Under the pieces are notes generated by a model. It saw only the letters and a program-made list of their open reading frames with translations, did not search any database and was not told the DNA's origin. A program made the translations under genes and the position numbers. From the NCBI GenBank assembly GCA_002427505.1, contig DIRJ01000016.1, forward strand, positions 48,375-75,062: a stretch of 26,688 nucleotides of DNA, in the 5' to 3' direction. Shown here in pieces: positions 16,425 to 25,690 of this stretch. The DNA is from Mageeibacillus sp. UBA5439 (GTDB taxonomy: Bacteria; Bacillota; Clostridia; Saccharofermentanales; DTU023). The number at the start of each line of letters is the position of its first letter. Positions within the stretch are counted from its first letter, which is position 1.

Positions 16425-16453
16425 ATTTTACCTGAAACAAAGTATTTTTACAA
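16425..16453 (-). promoter_or_regulatory. Candidate ftsZ promoter
   Basis: On the minus strand TTGTAA (16448-16453) and TAAAAT (16425-16430) are separated by exactly 17 bases, in the 222-base gap between sbp and ftsZ. The leader would be about 100 bases. A 10-base palindrome TGTAATTACA sits inside it at 16356-16365. Confidence 0.5.
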
Positions 16454-16539
16454 TAAGGAAACAGGCTCATCCCTCTATAGTCAATGTTTTAACCATTTAC
16501 ATGTTGTCATCCTAACGGGATTGCTGCAACTTGCAAATA

Positions 16540-16950
16540 TTATTTTTTGTTTTTAGCTTCTTCCCCGCCATGAGAAGCAGTTACTTCGTTCATTTCCGCT
16601 CTGGCCGAGTCTCTTCTTTCTTTAAGCCGCCTATATAAATCTGCAACAATTTCCCTGAAATTCTTGAAGATACGATAGGTAAAAACGAAAGCGATTATTG
16701 TTGATAATTCAAAATTTATCAGTTGCCCCAATGCTGCCAAAAACACCGCCATTACAGTGTTTGCGAAGAATTCCAGAAGGAAATTGCCCTGAACGTTTTT
16801 GTCTTCATTTTTCTTATTGAGAACTGCAAGTAAGATGTCAACTCCGGAGAGAACGAGAAGAGCGAGATAGGGTGCCCAGGCGGCCGGTATAGGTACACTA
16901 ACAAACAAACCTACGATAAGACCGATTAGCAAGCCTATTAGTGGTAACAA
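16540..16950 (-). CDS. sbp: Small basic protein Sbp (DUF1290)
   Basis: A membrane protein of 136 residues with hydrophobic segments at about 2-21, 26-43 and 60-90, the latter broken by FEL around residue 80. The GVDILLAVLN and FRIF-like (TYRIFKNFREI) stretches are typical of the Sbp family, which sits next to ftsA/ftsZ in Bacillota; its molecular function is not established. A charged tail of about 30 residues makes it slightly longer than usual. It starts with TTG at 16950, supported by AAGGGAG 7 bases upstream. It lies between ftsQ and ftsZ; the DUF881 genes that often precede it are missing. Confidence 0.88.
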   Translation of the reverse strand: MLPLIGLLIGLIVGLFVSVPIPAAWAPYLALLVLSGVDILLAVLNKKNEDKNVQGNFLLEFFANTVMAVFLAALGQLINFELSTIIAFVFTYRIFKNFREIVADLYRRLKERRDSARAEMNEVTASHGGEEAKNKK

Positions 16951-17013
16951 TTACGCTCTCCCTTCACAGTTTTATGTAAATTGTTAGCTGTAAGTACATC
17001 CCGGAACTGTCCT

Positions 17014-17964
17014 TCAGGACTTGTCAGGACGAAAATGCACTGTCATTCCCGTCATGTCAAGTTCTCCCGCTGCTTTGTCTGTAAACTGTTCGACAAAGAT
17101 CAGGTCGGAAAGTAAGGCAAGTCTGTCCTGTAAGTACCTGTTATCATCCAGTTTAACACGAATCATCCCGCCCTGCGTACTGGGAATGTGTAAGAAAAAT
17201 GTTTTATTATCCTGCCATATGATATGCCGTATTAGTGGCAGCAATTGTTTCCCCTCTGCTTTGCTGCTGTCGCTGCGGATAATTTCCGCTGTTAAGTTGA
17301 TCGACTTTTGCAGCCTGTCCTTCTGATCCGTCTGCAGTTGAACACCCGGTTCAGCAGTTTCGTTCAGCACGATCTGCTCCAGACTGGGAAAGATATCCGG
17401 AGCTTCCTCCACCACTTCTAAAACTATGAGGTCTTTGTCGACCAGTGCATAGCCGCCTGGTACGCGCACACACATAACTTCAGTTTTTTCCTTCAAATCA
17501 ATCTTTATTTTTCCGGGATAGGAAAAATACACCTCAGCAGCATCCAGTAAGGGAAAGCCAGCCAGCAATTCTTCTTCAGCAGCTGCATAATGCAAAGTCA
17601 CCAGAGACTTGAAATTTCCGCCTATTTTGTACAGGAAATGTTGGCCCAGATGGTCAGAGACACTTGCTTTCGCGCTTGGCTCAGCCAGTCTGTAGGCCCC
17701 TTTAACCTCGATCGTATCAATGGTAAAACCAGGTACAAGTGCGAGCAGAATAATAATTACCAGGATGGCCGCGATAATTGATAAAACTATGAGCGGCCTT
17801 TTGTTCATCAGGCTTGAACGGCGCTGCTCCTTTTCCCTCTTTTTTCTGCTTTCTTCAGAGAATGGTGAGGGCTGAAAGCTGGCGCTCTTCGGTCGCTGCC
17901 GCTCTTTAGATCTTCCGGGAGCTGAACGACGGGAGGAATACTTCTGCTTACTTGCTTTGCTCAT
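17014..17964 (-). CDS. ftsQ: Cell division protein FtsQ/DivIB
   Basis: A bitopic divisome protein that with FtsL forms part of the complex activating septal wall synthesis. The 316 residues comprise a very basic cytoplasmic region (1-56), one membrane segment (about 57-77) and an extracellular part with a POTRA domain starting at FTIDTIEVKGAYRL, followed by the FtsQ/DivIB beta domain with KIKIDLKEKTEV. The ATG at 17964 overlaps the end of murG by 17 bases and has AAGGAT 10 bases upstream. Position between murG and sbp is usual for Bacillota. Confidence 0.92.
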   Translation of the reverse strand: MSKASKQKYSSRRSAPGRSKERQRPKSASFQPSPFSEESRKKREKEQRRSSLMNKRPLIVLSIIAAILVIIILLALVPGFTIDTIEVKGAYRLAEPSAKASVSDHLGQHFLYKIGGNFKSLVTLHYAAAEEELLAGFPLLDAAEVYFSYPGKIKIDLKEKTEVMCVRVPGGYALVDKDLIVLEVVEEAPDIFPSLEQIVLNETAEPGVQLQTDQKDRLQKSINLTAEIIRSDSSKAEGKQLLPLIRHIIWQDNKTFFLHIPSTQGGMIRVKLDDNRYLQDRLALLSDLIFVEQFTDKAAGELDMTGMTVHFRPDKS

Positions 17965-19111
17965 TATCGCCGTTATCCTTTACCGCCAGATAGGGAGCGA
18001 TCTTCTGATAGATTAACTGTGCTGCCGGTAGTTTATCTGTTGCGGCCAGAGCCCTGGACATTGACTGCAGTTTCTCAGGCTTATCAATGAAATAACTGAT
18101 TTTTTCTACAATATAATCGCTGGTGAAGTTCTCATCCTTTACCACAATTGACCCGCCGATTGCAGCCAGGCTTTGCGCGTTTTTAGTCTGGTGGTCATCC
18201 ATAGCCTGGGGATAAGGAATCAGGATGGAAGGTTTAGCCAGAGCCGCCAATTCGGCACAGGTCATGGCGCCGGAACGTGAAATAACAAGGTCAGATGCTG
18301 CCATCCATTGCGCCATGTTATAGAGGTAACTGGTAACCTGTACATTGGAAATTCCCTCATAAATCTCGGGGGAGCTCTCCTGTTCTTTGCCGGTACTAAG
18401 CATGAGTATCAGCTCAGGATGCCGGTCAACCAGGCTGTGCCAGCCGCTGTTATCGCGCAGGTCACTGATTGCTTTATTCAGGCGTTGTGCACCCAGACTG
18501 CCGCCGGTGACGACAACCAGGAAGCGATCTTGCGCGATGCCGATTGCATGTCGTCCTTCCGCTTTATCCAGGTTATAAAAAACAGGCTGCACAGGATTCC
18601 CGGTCACCGTTACGGTGGCCTGCTCAGAAAAATTCTTTTTGCTGTCTTCATTGCTTACAAAGACTTTAGCTGCGCGTTTAGCAAAAAAGCGGTTGGCTCT
18701 GCCCGGGTAAACGTTCTGTTCGTGTAAGACAAAGGGAATCTTGCATTGTGCGGCAGCCATAATTACCGGTCCACTCACGTAGCCGCCGGTCCCGACAACC
18801 AGGACGGGCTTAACCTCTTTGATCAGCCGCCTGGCTGTAAAAGTGCCTTGAATATTATCTTTGATCCAGCGATAAAACCAGGGTGAATATTTTGTAGGTA
18901 TACCACGGGCGGAAATCGGTACGAACTCATAACCGGCTGCCGGCACCATTTCTTCCTCAATATTGCCTTTTAAACCACAGAAAATAATCCTGATCTCCGG
19001 ATGCCGGTCTCTGATTTCACCGGCAATAGCTAAGGCAGGATGTATATGGCCGCTGGTACCTCCAGCAACAAATATGACAGTTTTCTGAGAATTAGCATCA
19101 GTTGTCTTCAC
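17948..19111 (-). CDS. murG: UDP-GlcNAc:undecaprenyl-PP-MurNAc-pentapeptide GlcNAc transferase
   Basis: Converts lipid I to lipid II on the inner membrane face. The 387-residue GT-B protein has the N-terminal glycine loop GGTSGHIHP (17-25; GGTGGH in many homologues), HEQN (130-133), a second loop TGGSLGAQRLN (202-212) and the donor-binding stretch SRSGAMTCAELAALAKPSILIPYP ending in DDHQ (about 278-308). It starts with GTG at 19111 with a modest GAGAG ribosome binding site, 12 bases after ftsW. Its substrate, lipid I, is made by MraY from the same cluster. Confidence 0.96.
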   Translation of the reverse strand: MKTTDANSQKTVIFVAGGTSGHIHPALAIAGEIRDRHPEIRIIFCGLKGNIEEEMVPAAGYEFVPISARGIPTKYSPWFYRWIKDNIQGTFTARRLIKEVKPVLVVGTGGYVSGPVIMAAAQCKIPFVLHEQNVYPGRANRFFAKRAAKVFVSNEDSKKNFSEQATVTVTGNPVQPVFYNLDKAEGRHAIGIAQDRFLVVVTGGSLGAQRLNKAISDLRDNSGWHSLVDRHPELILMLSTGKEQESSPEIYEGISNVQVTSYLYNMAQWMAASDLVISRSGAMTCAELAALAKPSILIPYPQAMDDHQTKNAQSLAAIGGSIVVKDENFTSDYIVEKISYFIDKPEKLQSMSRALAATDKLPAAQLIYQKIAPYLAVKDNGDNEQSK

Positions 19112-19123
19112 GTATAACTCTCT

Positions 19124-20563
19124 CTAGCTTTTACGCTGGTCCAGAACGCGCACCAACTCGGGATTGCGCTGAACACCGGTCTTGGATACACACAAAATTA
19201 AAGCAGCAGCTACAGCAAAAATTATGTTTGCCGTACCGCCGGCCGAAAAAAACGGTAAGGATATACCTGTCGCCGGAATCAGACTAGTCGCAACAGCCAT
19301 ATTGAGAAAAGCCTGAAATACGATCAAAAAGGTGAAGCCTGCTGCTATATTGCGTGCAGCCATGTTCGATGCCCGTGCTGCGATAGAAAAACCACTGATC
19401 AGAAAAAGCATAAAAAAGAGTAACACCGATAGTGTGCCGATTAAACCTAATTCTTCGCCAATGATCGGAAAAATAAAATCGTTGTGAGCTTCGGCCAGCC
19501 AGTTAAGTTTTTGCGTGCTTCGACCCAGACCGACTCCGGTCAGGCCTCCTACGCCAAAGGCTATTTCAGCCTGCTCAATCTGCCTGCGTCCGTCAGCATC
19601 GACAGAAGCACGGTCCCTGAATAAGTCCATACGCTTCTGAGAGTGAGCGAATCTCTCTGAAACAAATTCAGGCATCGATTTATCATAGACTACCGGTATC
19701 ATCAGACTGAAGAGGAGTAAGCCTACCAGCAGAAGCGGAATGGCATGGAGCACCAGACCTCTGACCAGAGAAGCCGGAGGTATTTTCCCCATAATAAACA
19801 TCAAAATTGTCAGAACAGTCAGGATGATCGCACCTGACATGTGAGGTTGCAGGAGAACCAGGATAACCCACAAGCCCATAAGTAAAAGAGGCCGGGTGAA
19901 ATCCTGGAAAGTTTCCCTGTGTTTCTTTTTTAATTCGCTTTCCTCTTTTTTGTCCCAGGGTGCTTCCATCTCCGGCTTATATTTTCGCAGCTGCTGCCGC
20001 TCATAGAAATAGCTGGAAAGATAATAGACCACGCCTATCTTGGCCAGTTCAGAAGGCTGGAACTGAATGGGCCCGATAACGACCCAACGCTGGGCACCCT
20101 GACTGGTTACACCCTTGAATGCCGTATAAATCAGGAGACCCGTTGTAACTAAATAAACTATTTCCCGCAGGCGGGGACGCAGCAATTGCCGGAAAGGAAT
20201 CAGGAGAGCCATAGCTATCGCCAGTATCGAGCCAGCCATGCTTAAGCGCAGCTGACGTGCCGCTGAAGCTGTGGCGTCGGCGACCACCTGAGTTCGCAAT
20301 GCTTCCGGTAAGTCCTGCAAGGCTGCCTCATCTTCAATCACATTGATATAGCTGCTGGAACTGACAAAGCTTTCACCGAAACTGGCACTGAACATCATAA
20401 TAAAACCAAAGGCCATCAGGCTGATCCAGATAAATAAAAAAGGCAGTGAGATACGCCTGTGGCGGGCGATTTCATCCGGACGCAGTTTCACTGCTTCCGC
20501 GGCAGTCTCCTCTGCTGAATAACCGGGAAATCTGATAAGTTGGTCTTGCACGTCATCCGCCAT
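19124..20563 (-). CDS. ftsW: SEDS-family septal glycan polymerase FtsW/SpoVE
   Basis: A polytopic SEDS protein that polymerises lipid II, normally in a pair with the class B PBP of the cluster. The 479 residues show GAQRW (156-160), QPSELAK (169-175), QPHMSG (239-244), GVGLGRSTQK (343-352), EAHNDFIF (358-365) and ATGISLPFFSAGGT (431-444). It is longer than most FtsW proteins because of a cytoplasmic N-terminus of about 40 residues, an enlarged first extracellular loop (about 62-105) and a charged cytoplasmic loop rich in Lys and Glu (about 188-222). The ATG at 20563 has GGGAG 6 bases upstream and follows mraY by 12 bases. FtsW versus sporulation SpoVE cannot be separated by sequence alone. 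Confidence 0.94.
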   Translation of the reverse strand: MADDVQDQLIRFPGYSAEETAAEAVKLRPDEIARHRRISLPFLFIWISLMAFGFIMMFSASFGESFVSSSSYINVIEDEAALQDLPEALRTQVVADATASAARQLRLSMAGSILAIAMALLIPFRQLLRPRLREIVYLVTTGLLIYTAFKGVTSQGAQRWVVIGPIQFQPSELAKIGVVYYLSSYFYERQQLRKYKPEMEAPWDKKEESELKKKHRETFQDFTRPLLLMGLWVILVLLQPHMSGAIILTVLTILMFIMGKIPPASLVRGLVLHAIPLLLVGLLLFSLMIPVVYDKSMPEFVSERFAHSQKRMDLFRDRASVDADGRRQIEQAEIAFGVGGLTGVGLGRSTQKLNWLAEAHNDFIFPIIGEELGLIGTLSVLLFFMLFLISGFSIAARASNMAARNIAAGFTFLIVFQAFLNMAVATSLIPATGISLPFFSAGGTANIIFAVAAALILCVSKTGVQRNPELVRVLDQRKS

Positions 20564-20575
20564 ACACTACTCCCA

Positions 20576-21607
20576 TCAAATAGCGCCATAAATGAACAGA
20601 ATACCCAGGATTCCGGAAACAATTCCTGCCAGATAAAAAACATTTGTTACCTTTTGCTCGGTCCAGCCGCCCAGCTCAAAATGGTGGTGCAGCGGTGCCA
20701 TTCTAAAGATTCTTTTACCACCGGTTCGACGGTAATAAAATCTCTGCATGACAACTGACAGACCTTCAAAGAAAAATACGAAACCGATAATAAAGGCCAG
20801 ATAAGGTGTTCCCATGACGACACAAATCAGAGTAAAACCAATACCCAGAGACTGAGAACCAGTGTCACCCATGAAAATCCGTGCAGGGTGGCGGTTAAAG
20901 AATAAAAAGCCCAGGCAGCCGGCAACTATAAGTATGGGCAGGAACTGCGATTGATACTGAACCAGATGGGCCATTACCATAATGCGGGCTACTATTGTCA
21001 GAAAAATGCAGGCAATGGCCATCAATCCGGCCAGAAGACCATCCAGACCATCAGTGATGTTCACTGAATTGCTCATATAAAATAGAAATGGAATCAGAAT
21101 CAGGAAATAGAAAAATTGCCAGATACCGGTCAGAACGACTTTTTCCATCGTAAAGGGCAGGAAAAAGTAAGTGTCGCCCGGACGCAGATAAACAAGCCAG
21201 ACCGATGCCAGAATCGAGAGCAGGCCCAGCATTACTGTCTTCTGTCTGACGCTCAGGCCATCTTTCGAAATGCGGACTTTAATGTAGTCATCGATAAAGC
21301 CGACAAGCGCAAACAAAAGCATAAAGAGGAGTATGATATTGAAGGTCTGCAAGCCGCGGTAGATCAAGGCTGATGCAAGCCCCACTAGAAACAGGGGCAG
21401 GAGAAAAAACAAAGCTCCGAAGGTTGGAGTACCGCTTTTTGCATAATGCGATTTGGGACCGTCATCACGTACACGCTGACCTATGTTCAGTTTTTTCACC
21501 AGAGGCATGCCCAGAGTTCCGATGGTTACAGTAGCCATGAACATCAGCAAAGCCCAGATCATCATGTTCTGACCATTCAACATTTTAGTAGCCAAAAAAA
21601 GGATCAT
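20576..21607 (-). CDS. mraY: Phospho-MurNAc-pentapeptide transferase MraY
   Basis: Transfers phospho-MurNAc-pentapeptide to undecaprenyl phosphate to form lipid I. The 343 residues are mostly membrane segments. Catalytic and binding motifs are Asp106-Asp107 in FIDDYIK, NSVNITDGLDGL (about 180-191), GDTGSQSLG (about 245-253) and the cytoplasmic APLHHHFELGGW (about 304-315). The ATG overlaps the murF stop in ATGA, so expression is coupled, and ftsW follows. murD, which often comes next in Bacillota, is missing. Confidence 0.96.
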   Translation of the reverse strand: MILFLATKMLNGQNMMIWALLMFMATVTIGTLGMPLVKKLNIGQRVRDDGPKSHYAKSGTPTFGALFFLLPLFLVGLASALIYRGLQTFNIILLFMLLFALVGFIDDYIKVRISKDGLSVRQKTVMLGLLSILASVWLVYLRPGDTYFFLPFTMEKVVLTGIWQFFYFLILIPFLFYMSNSVNITDGLDGLLAGLMAIACIFLTIVARIMVMAHLVQYQSQFLPILIVAGCLGFLFFNRHPARIFMGDTGSQSLGIGFTLICVVMGTPYLAFIIGFVFFFEGLSVVMQRFYYRRTGGKRIFRMAPLHHHFELGGWTEQKVTNVFYLAGIVSGILGILFIYGAI

Positions 21608-23103
21608 TCTTCAGTCCTCGCTTCTGCAGCTAAGAATTTATTCTGCAGAGCTTCAGTTACGCGTTCCAGATGGTAGTAACGCGAGGCTTTTAATAAGACA
21701 AAGTCTCCGTTCTCAACTTCCTGAAGAATCCGCGGCATGGCATCATCAACAGTCGTATACCAGCCGGCAAAGACATTACGGCCTTCTGCTGTCTGCATCA
21801 GTTTATTTTTCGTATATTCCGTTTCAGTTCCAATCAGGATAATGCGGTTGAAATTGTTAGCCAGGGCTTGCCGGGCAGCGGTTTCATGTACGCCTTTAGT
21901 ATAACGCCCTAATTCACGCATTCCGCCTAGAACTAATATCCGGCGGCATTCTTCAGCCTGAATATCGACTGCCTCCAGGGCTGAGCCAAATGACTCAGGT
22001 GAGGCATTATATGCATCATCCAGAACAGTAATAGCGCCCAGGTGCAACAGTTTTTGACGGCTGCCGATATTAGTAAACTTAGCGGCTGAGCGGGCAGCTT
22101 CATTCATATCGAGCCCTAAGGCATAGGCAACAGCTAAACCGAATAAAGAGGTATTCACATAGTGCTCACCTGCTACCGGCAGGCTGATCTCCCACTGTTC
22201 ATCCGGTGCCAGGTTACTGCAGGCAAGAAAGGAAGTACCGTTTTTGTCAATTACCAGGTCTTCCCACCAAAAAACAGGGCTGCCGTCACGCTCCAGACGC
22301 GAAACATTTTCTTTGCTGGAAACAAACCAGACCGGCACTGATGGAGACTCACGGACATACCATTCCTCCAGGAGCGGGTCATCGCCGTTAAGGAACAAAA
22401 GGCCATTTTCTTTCATTCCCCTGATGACGGAAGTTTTCTCTTCCAGAATGTTGCGCATGGTACCCAGATACTCTGCATGTGAAAAGCCGATGTTAGTAAT
22501 GATGCTGATATCCGGTCTGGCAATATTGGACAATTGCTCGATCTCTCCCGGTCTGTCCATGGCGACTTCCGTTACAAGCACTTGCGTTTCGGGATCTGTA
22601 GACAGAAGCGTATCGGACAATCCGATTTCATTATTTAAATTGCCTGCTGATTGCTCCGACATCAATTGAGACTGAACCATATTACAAATCATATTCCGGG
22701 TTGTCGTCTTCCCTACACTGCCGGTCACCGCTACAACGGAACACGACAGCATCTTGCGATAGCCCGCTGCCAGATTCTGGTATGCCTTCCAGGTATCATC
22801 CACCAACAGTAGATCCGGTCCGCCCACATCCCCGGCTTCAACATCTCTGATCCATTTTTTCACTAATGGTTCATCTTTTTCAACAACAAGCAGGCCGGCT
22901 CCTCGTCTAACTGCTTCTGCAAGAAAACGATGTCCGTCGAAATGATCGCCGCGCAAGGCGACATATGCTTCACCAGCTTGTAAAGTACGCGTATCTTTTG
23001 AGATACCGCTATAGAATCTGTCAGTATCATCTTCGTGCCGGGGTTCACGTACAATCGTCCCCCCCGTCCACTGTTTCATTTGACTTGGTAAAAACCTGCC
23101 CAT
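21604..23103 (-). CDS. murF: UDP-MurNAc-tripeptide--D-Ala-D-Ala ligase
   Basis: Adds the D-Ala-D-Ala dipeptide to UDP-MurNAc-tripeptide in the cytoplasm; the dipeptide comes from Ddl, also encoded in this window. The 499 residues show an N-terminal domain with SKDTRTLQAGEAYVAL (35-50), the ATP loop TGSVGKTT (127-134), NLNNEIG (155-161), TNIGFSHAEYLG (203-214) and the C-terminal-domain DDAYNASPES motif. The ATG at 23103 has AGGAG 9 bases upstream. It follows the PASTA PBP by 38 bases. murE, whose product is its substrate supplier and usual neighbour, is not present. Confidence 0.95.
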   Translation of the reverse strand: MGRFLPSQMKQWTGGTIVREPRHEDDTDRFYSGISKDTRTLQAGEAYVALRGDHFDGHRFLAEAVRRGAGLLVVEKDEPLVKKWIRDVEAGDVGGPDLLLVDDTWKAYQNLAAGYRKMLSCSVVAVTGSVGKTTTRNMICNMVQSQLMSEQSAGNLNNEIGLSDTLLSTDPETQVLVTEVAMDRPGEIEQLSNIARPDISIITNIGFSHAEYLGTMRNILEEKTSVIRGMKENGLLFLNGDDPLLEEWYVRESPSVPVWFVSSKENVSRLERDGSPVFWWEDLVIDKNGTSFLACSNLAPDEQWEISLPVAGEHYVNTSLFGLAVAYALGLDMNEAARSAAKFTNIGSRQKLLHLGAITVLDDAYNASPESFGSALEAVDIQAEECRRILVLGGMRELGRYTKGVHETAARQALANNFNRIILIGTETEYTKNKLMQTAEGRNVFAGWYTTVDDAMPRILQEVENGDFVLLKASRYYHLERVTEALQNKFLAAEARTEE

Positions 23104-23141
23104 TTTATCAATCTCCTAAACCTGAAAAAGTCCTGCTCAGC

Positions 23142-25625
23142 TTATGGCAGAGGATCTGTTTCAAGATCAAGTTCCGTTTCCGAATCAACGAGCTCTTCTT
23201 CTGCGTCATTCGGAGGATCAGGATCAACCGCCACTGGAGGAGTATATACGACAGGATCTGTTTCCTCAACATTCACGTTTTCAGAAAAGCTGAGTTTAAT
23301 CACCGTCCCTTTCGGAACCGTAACTTTATTATTATTTTGCCCGCCATTCGGAGCCCCGCTTACATCAACGCCGGCCTCTGTGGCAACAGCATTTTTGGGC
23401 GACTGATCAACACATAATCCCTGTATCTCGCCTACAGGCTGTATCAGCAGTCCTGATTCAGCCGCCAGCCAGATAGTTTCATGATAATTTTTGCCTCGAA
23501 AGTCCGGTACAGTCACCCATTCTACTTCATCTGGAGCCTCGGGGTAAAGCCAGACTGTTGATCCTTTCCCCACCAGGCTTCCTGCTGCCGGCAGGCTCTG
23601 GGCCAGTGGCTTGTCCAGATAGAACTGATCTGTCGGCACTGAAGGTGCCAGGCCCAGACCGGATAGTTTAGCCGCTGCCTCCGCTACTGTTAATCCACCC
23701 AGGTAAGGAATTTCCACGGAATATCCCAGAGCAGCTAATTCTGCGGCACTATAATCCTGTTTCAGTCCCAGATAATTCAAAACCCGGGCTGATGTGCGGT
23801 TACTGGCGCGGGCAGCGACTATACTGCTGCTTTTAATTCCCGGATCACGAATTACGATTAAGGATACTATGCGCGGGTCATCGACCGGGGCCACTCCGGC
23901 AAAAGAATAAGTGGGTATGTCGTTGATCTCGTCTGTTGAGGTACCGGTTTTCCCGCCCAGTCTGAAGCCCTCACTGCCAAAAGTATTGTTTTGGCCCAGA
24001 TACACCACGTCTTCCAGCATCGATAAAACACGGTCGCTGGTTCTGGCTGAAAATAGCTGTTCTCCGGTTTCCACTGCTAATTCCTGATAGGCACCATCGC
24101 TGGTTGACTCGTATGCCCTGATCAGCCTGGGCGTATTCATGTAGCCGCCGTTGGCAATCGTAGCGTAGAAATTAACCAGTTGCAGGGGTGTCACGGTAGA
24201 TGATTCACCAAAAGTCAGATTGGCAAAGTCCAGAGGCATTGGATTTGTATGAAAAATTCCTGAAGCCTCACCGTTAAGGTCAATGCCGCTGGTGTTTTTA
24301 AAGCCGAGTTTATCGATATAGTCATAATAAAGATCGATGCCGATTTCATTGCCCAGACGGACGAAAACAGGGTTGCAGGAACGATAAAATGCTTCGCGCA
24401 AGGTCTCGTTTCCGTGGCCTTCTCCCGAAATACAATACATTGTCTGTCCTTGTAAGGTAATAGGATCGTCACTGTAGACAACGTATTCACCTGACAGCTC
24501 TTCCTCAAAAGCTATAGCAAGAGTAACTGTTTTAAATGTGGAGCCCGGTTCGTAAGATGCACTGACGTTGTAATTGGTCCAGAGATGTTCACTGCGATAT
24601 TTAGTCCGCTGCTCTTCTTCAAGCTTGTCCCAGGCTTCCTGTTCTATCCCCAAAGGCAGTCCTGTCGGATCATCCGGGCTATATGACGGGATTTGATCCA
24701 TAGCCAGGATATCTCCTGTGTACAGATCCATGATGATACCTGATATGCCGTTAATTGAGCCCGTAGCCGCTGCTGCGGAAAGCAGTTCTTCATGCAGAAT
24801 GGACTGTATACTGCTGTCGATGGTTGAATAGAGAGTCTGGCTGGAGCTGCCTTGCTGTTTGATGCTGGAAGAAAACGGCACCGCACCCTGAGTCAGATAG
24901 TTATTGCGTTTCTGATAGATATATGTTGCCGAGCCGGACAGCAGGTCATTGTAGCTGGCTTCCAGACCCGAAACCCCCTCGAGGCCTTCTGCTTCAGTCC
25001 GTGTCATCCCCAGCACCGGCGAAGCGAGATCAAGGCTGTTATAGACCCGTTTTTCTTCTGCATCAAAACGAAAACCGCCAACACCATTTTCATTTAACCA
25101 GTCTTTGAGTCTCTCTGCTTTACTTTCCGGCACATAGGAAGCAAGTTGCAGATAGGGTATGCGTTCACGTTCACTTGCCAGCATAACAGCTTCAGACAAA
25201 GATAAATTATCATCTACCGTAATCAATGAACGAACCCGGTCTGCAGTTTCATCCTCAAGACCAAGGGTTGAAATCAACATGTCGGCAATATCTTCCTGAT
25301 CAATATTCGGATTGTTTGAACTGACTACTGAGGGTGTCATTCCGATCCGATAGACATAAGCTGATGAAACCAGTGGATAACCATTGCGGTCCAGAATAGA
25401 GCCGCGCTTGCAATCAATCTTGGTGACAGAGTGCTGCTGCCGTGCAGCGCGCTCAGTCAGTTCGCTGCTTTGGACAATATGCAACTGATACAGCTGGTGA
25501 ACTATAAAGGCGGCAAAAATGAAGAAACAAATACTGACAATAATTAAGGGCAACTTACCGACAGACTTAGGGGAAGCCTTCCTAAATTTACGTAATGATG
25601 TAAGTTTGTCTTGACGCCGTGACAT
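23142..25625 (-). CDS. ftsI: Septal class B penicillin-binding protein with two PASTA domains
   Basis: The transpeptidase partner of FtsW, of the PbpB/SpoVD type. The 827 residues comprise a basic cytoplasmic start, one membrane anchor (about 25-45), the dimerisation domain beginning with RGSILDRNG (74-82), a transpeptidase domain with STFK (Ser362), SCN (416-418) and KTG (559-561), then PASTA domains at about 638-696 and 703-782, and an unusual acidic, Pro-rich extracellular tail to the end. Only one such PBP is present, whereas many Bacillota have pbpB and spoVD in tandem. ATG 25625 has GGAG only at 15 bases upstream, so initiation may be weak. Confidence 0.95.
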   Translation of the reverse strand: MSRRQDKLTSLRKFRKASPKSVGKLPLIIVSICFFIFAAFIVHQLYQLHIVQSSELTERAARQQHSVTKIDCKRGSILDRNGYPLVSSAYVYRIGMTPSVVSSNNPNIDQEDIADMLISTLGLEDETADRVRSLITVDDNLSLSEAVMLASERERIPYLQLASYVPESKAERLKDWLNENGVGGFRFDAEEKRVYNSLDLASPVLGMTRTEAEGLEGVSGLEASYNDLLSGSATYIYQKRNNYLTQGAVPFSSSIKQQGSSSQTLYSTIDSSIQSILHEELLSAAAATGSINGISGIIMDLYTGDILAMDQIPSYSPDDPTGLPLGIEQEAWDKLEEEQRTKYRSEHLWTNYNVSASYEPGSTFKTVTLAIAFEEELSGEYVVYSDDPITLQGQTMYCISGEGHGNETLREAFYRSCNPVFVRLGNEIGIDLYYDYIDKLGFKNTSGIDLNGEASGIFHTNPMPLDFANLTFGESSTVTPLQLVNFYATIANGGYMNTPRLIRAYESTSDGAYQELAVETGEQLFSARTSDRVLSMLEDVVYLGQNNTFGSEGFRLGGKTGTSTDEINDIPTYSFAGVAPVDDPRIVSLIVIRDPGIKSSSIVAARASNRTSARVLNYLGLKQDYSAAELAALGYSVEIPYLGGLTVAEAAAKLSGLGLAPSVPTDQFYLDKPLAQSLPAAGSLVGKGSTVWLYPEAPDEVEWVTVPDFRGKNYHETIWLAAESGLLIQPVGEIQGLCVDQSPKNAVATEAGVDVSGAPNGGQNNNKVTVPKGTVIKLSFSENVNVEETDPVVYTPPVAVDPDPPNDAEEELVDSETELDLETDPLP

Positions 25626-25670
25626 AAATAATCGATTAATCTCCGTTTGAACTCCAGGTCTGATTTAGCT

Positions 25671-25684
25671 TTCACCAAGGTGAA
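25671..25684 (-). other. Short hairpin with CUUG loop between ftsL and ftsI
   Basis: In transcript sense TTCAC-CTTG-GTGAA forms a 5-bp stem with a CUUG tetraloop in the 65-base gap. No T-run follows, so it is not a terminator. It could influence mRNA processing or translation of the PBP gene. Confidence 0.3.
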
Positions 25685-25690
25685 CCCCCT

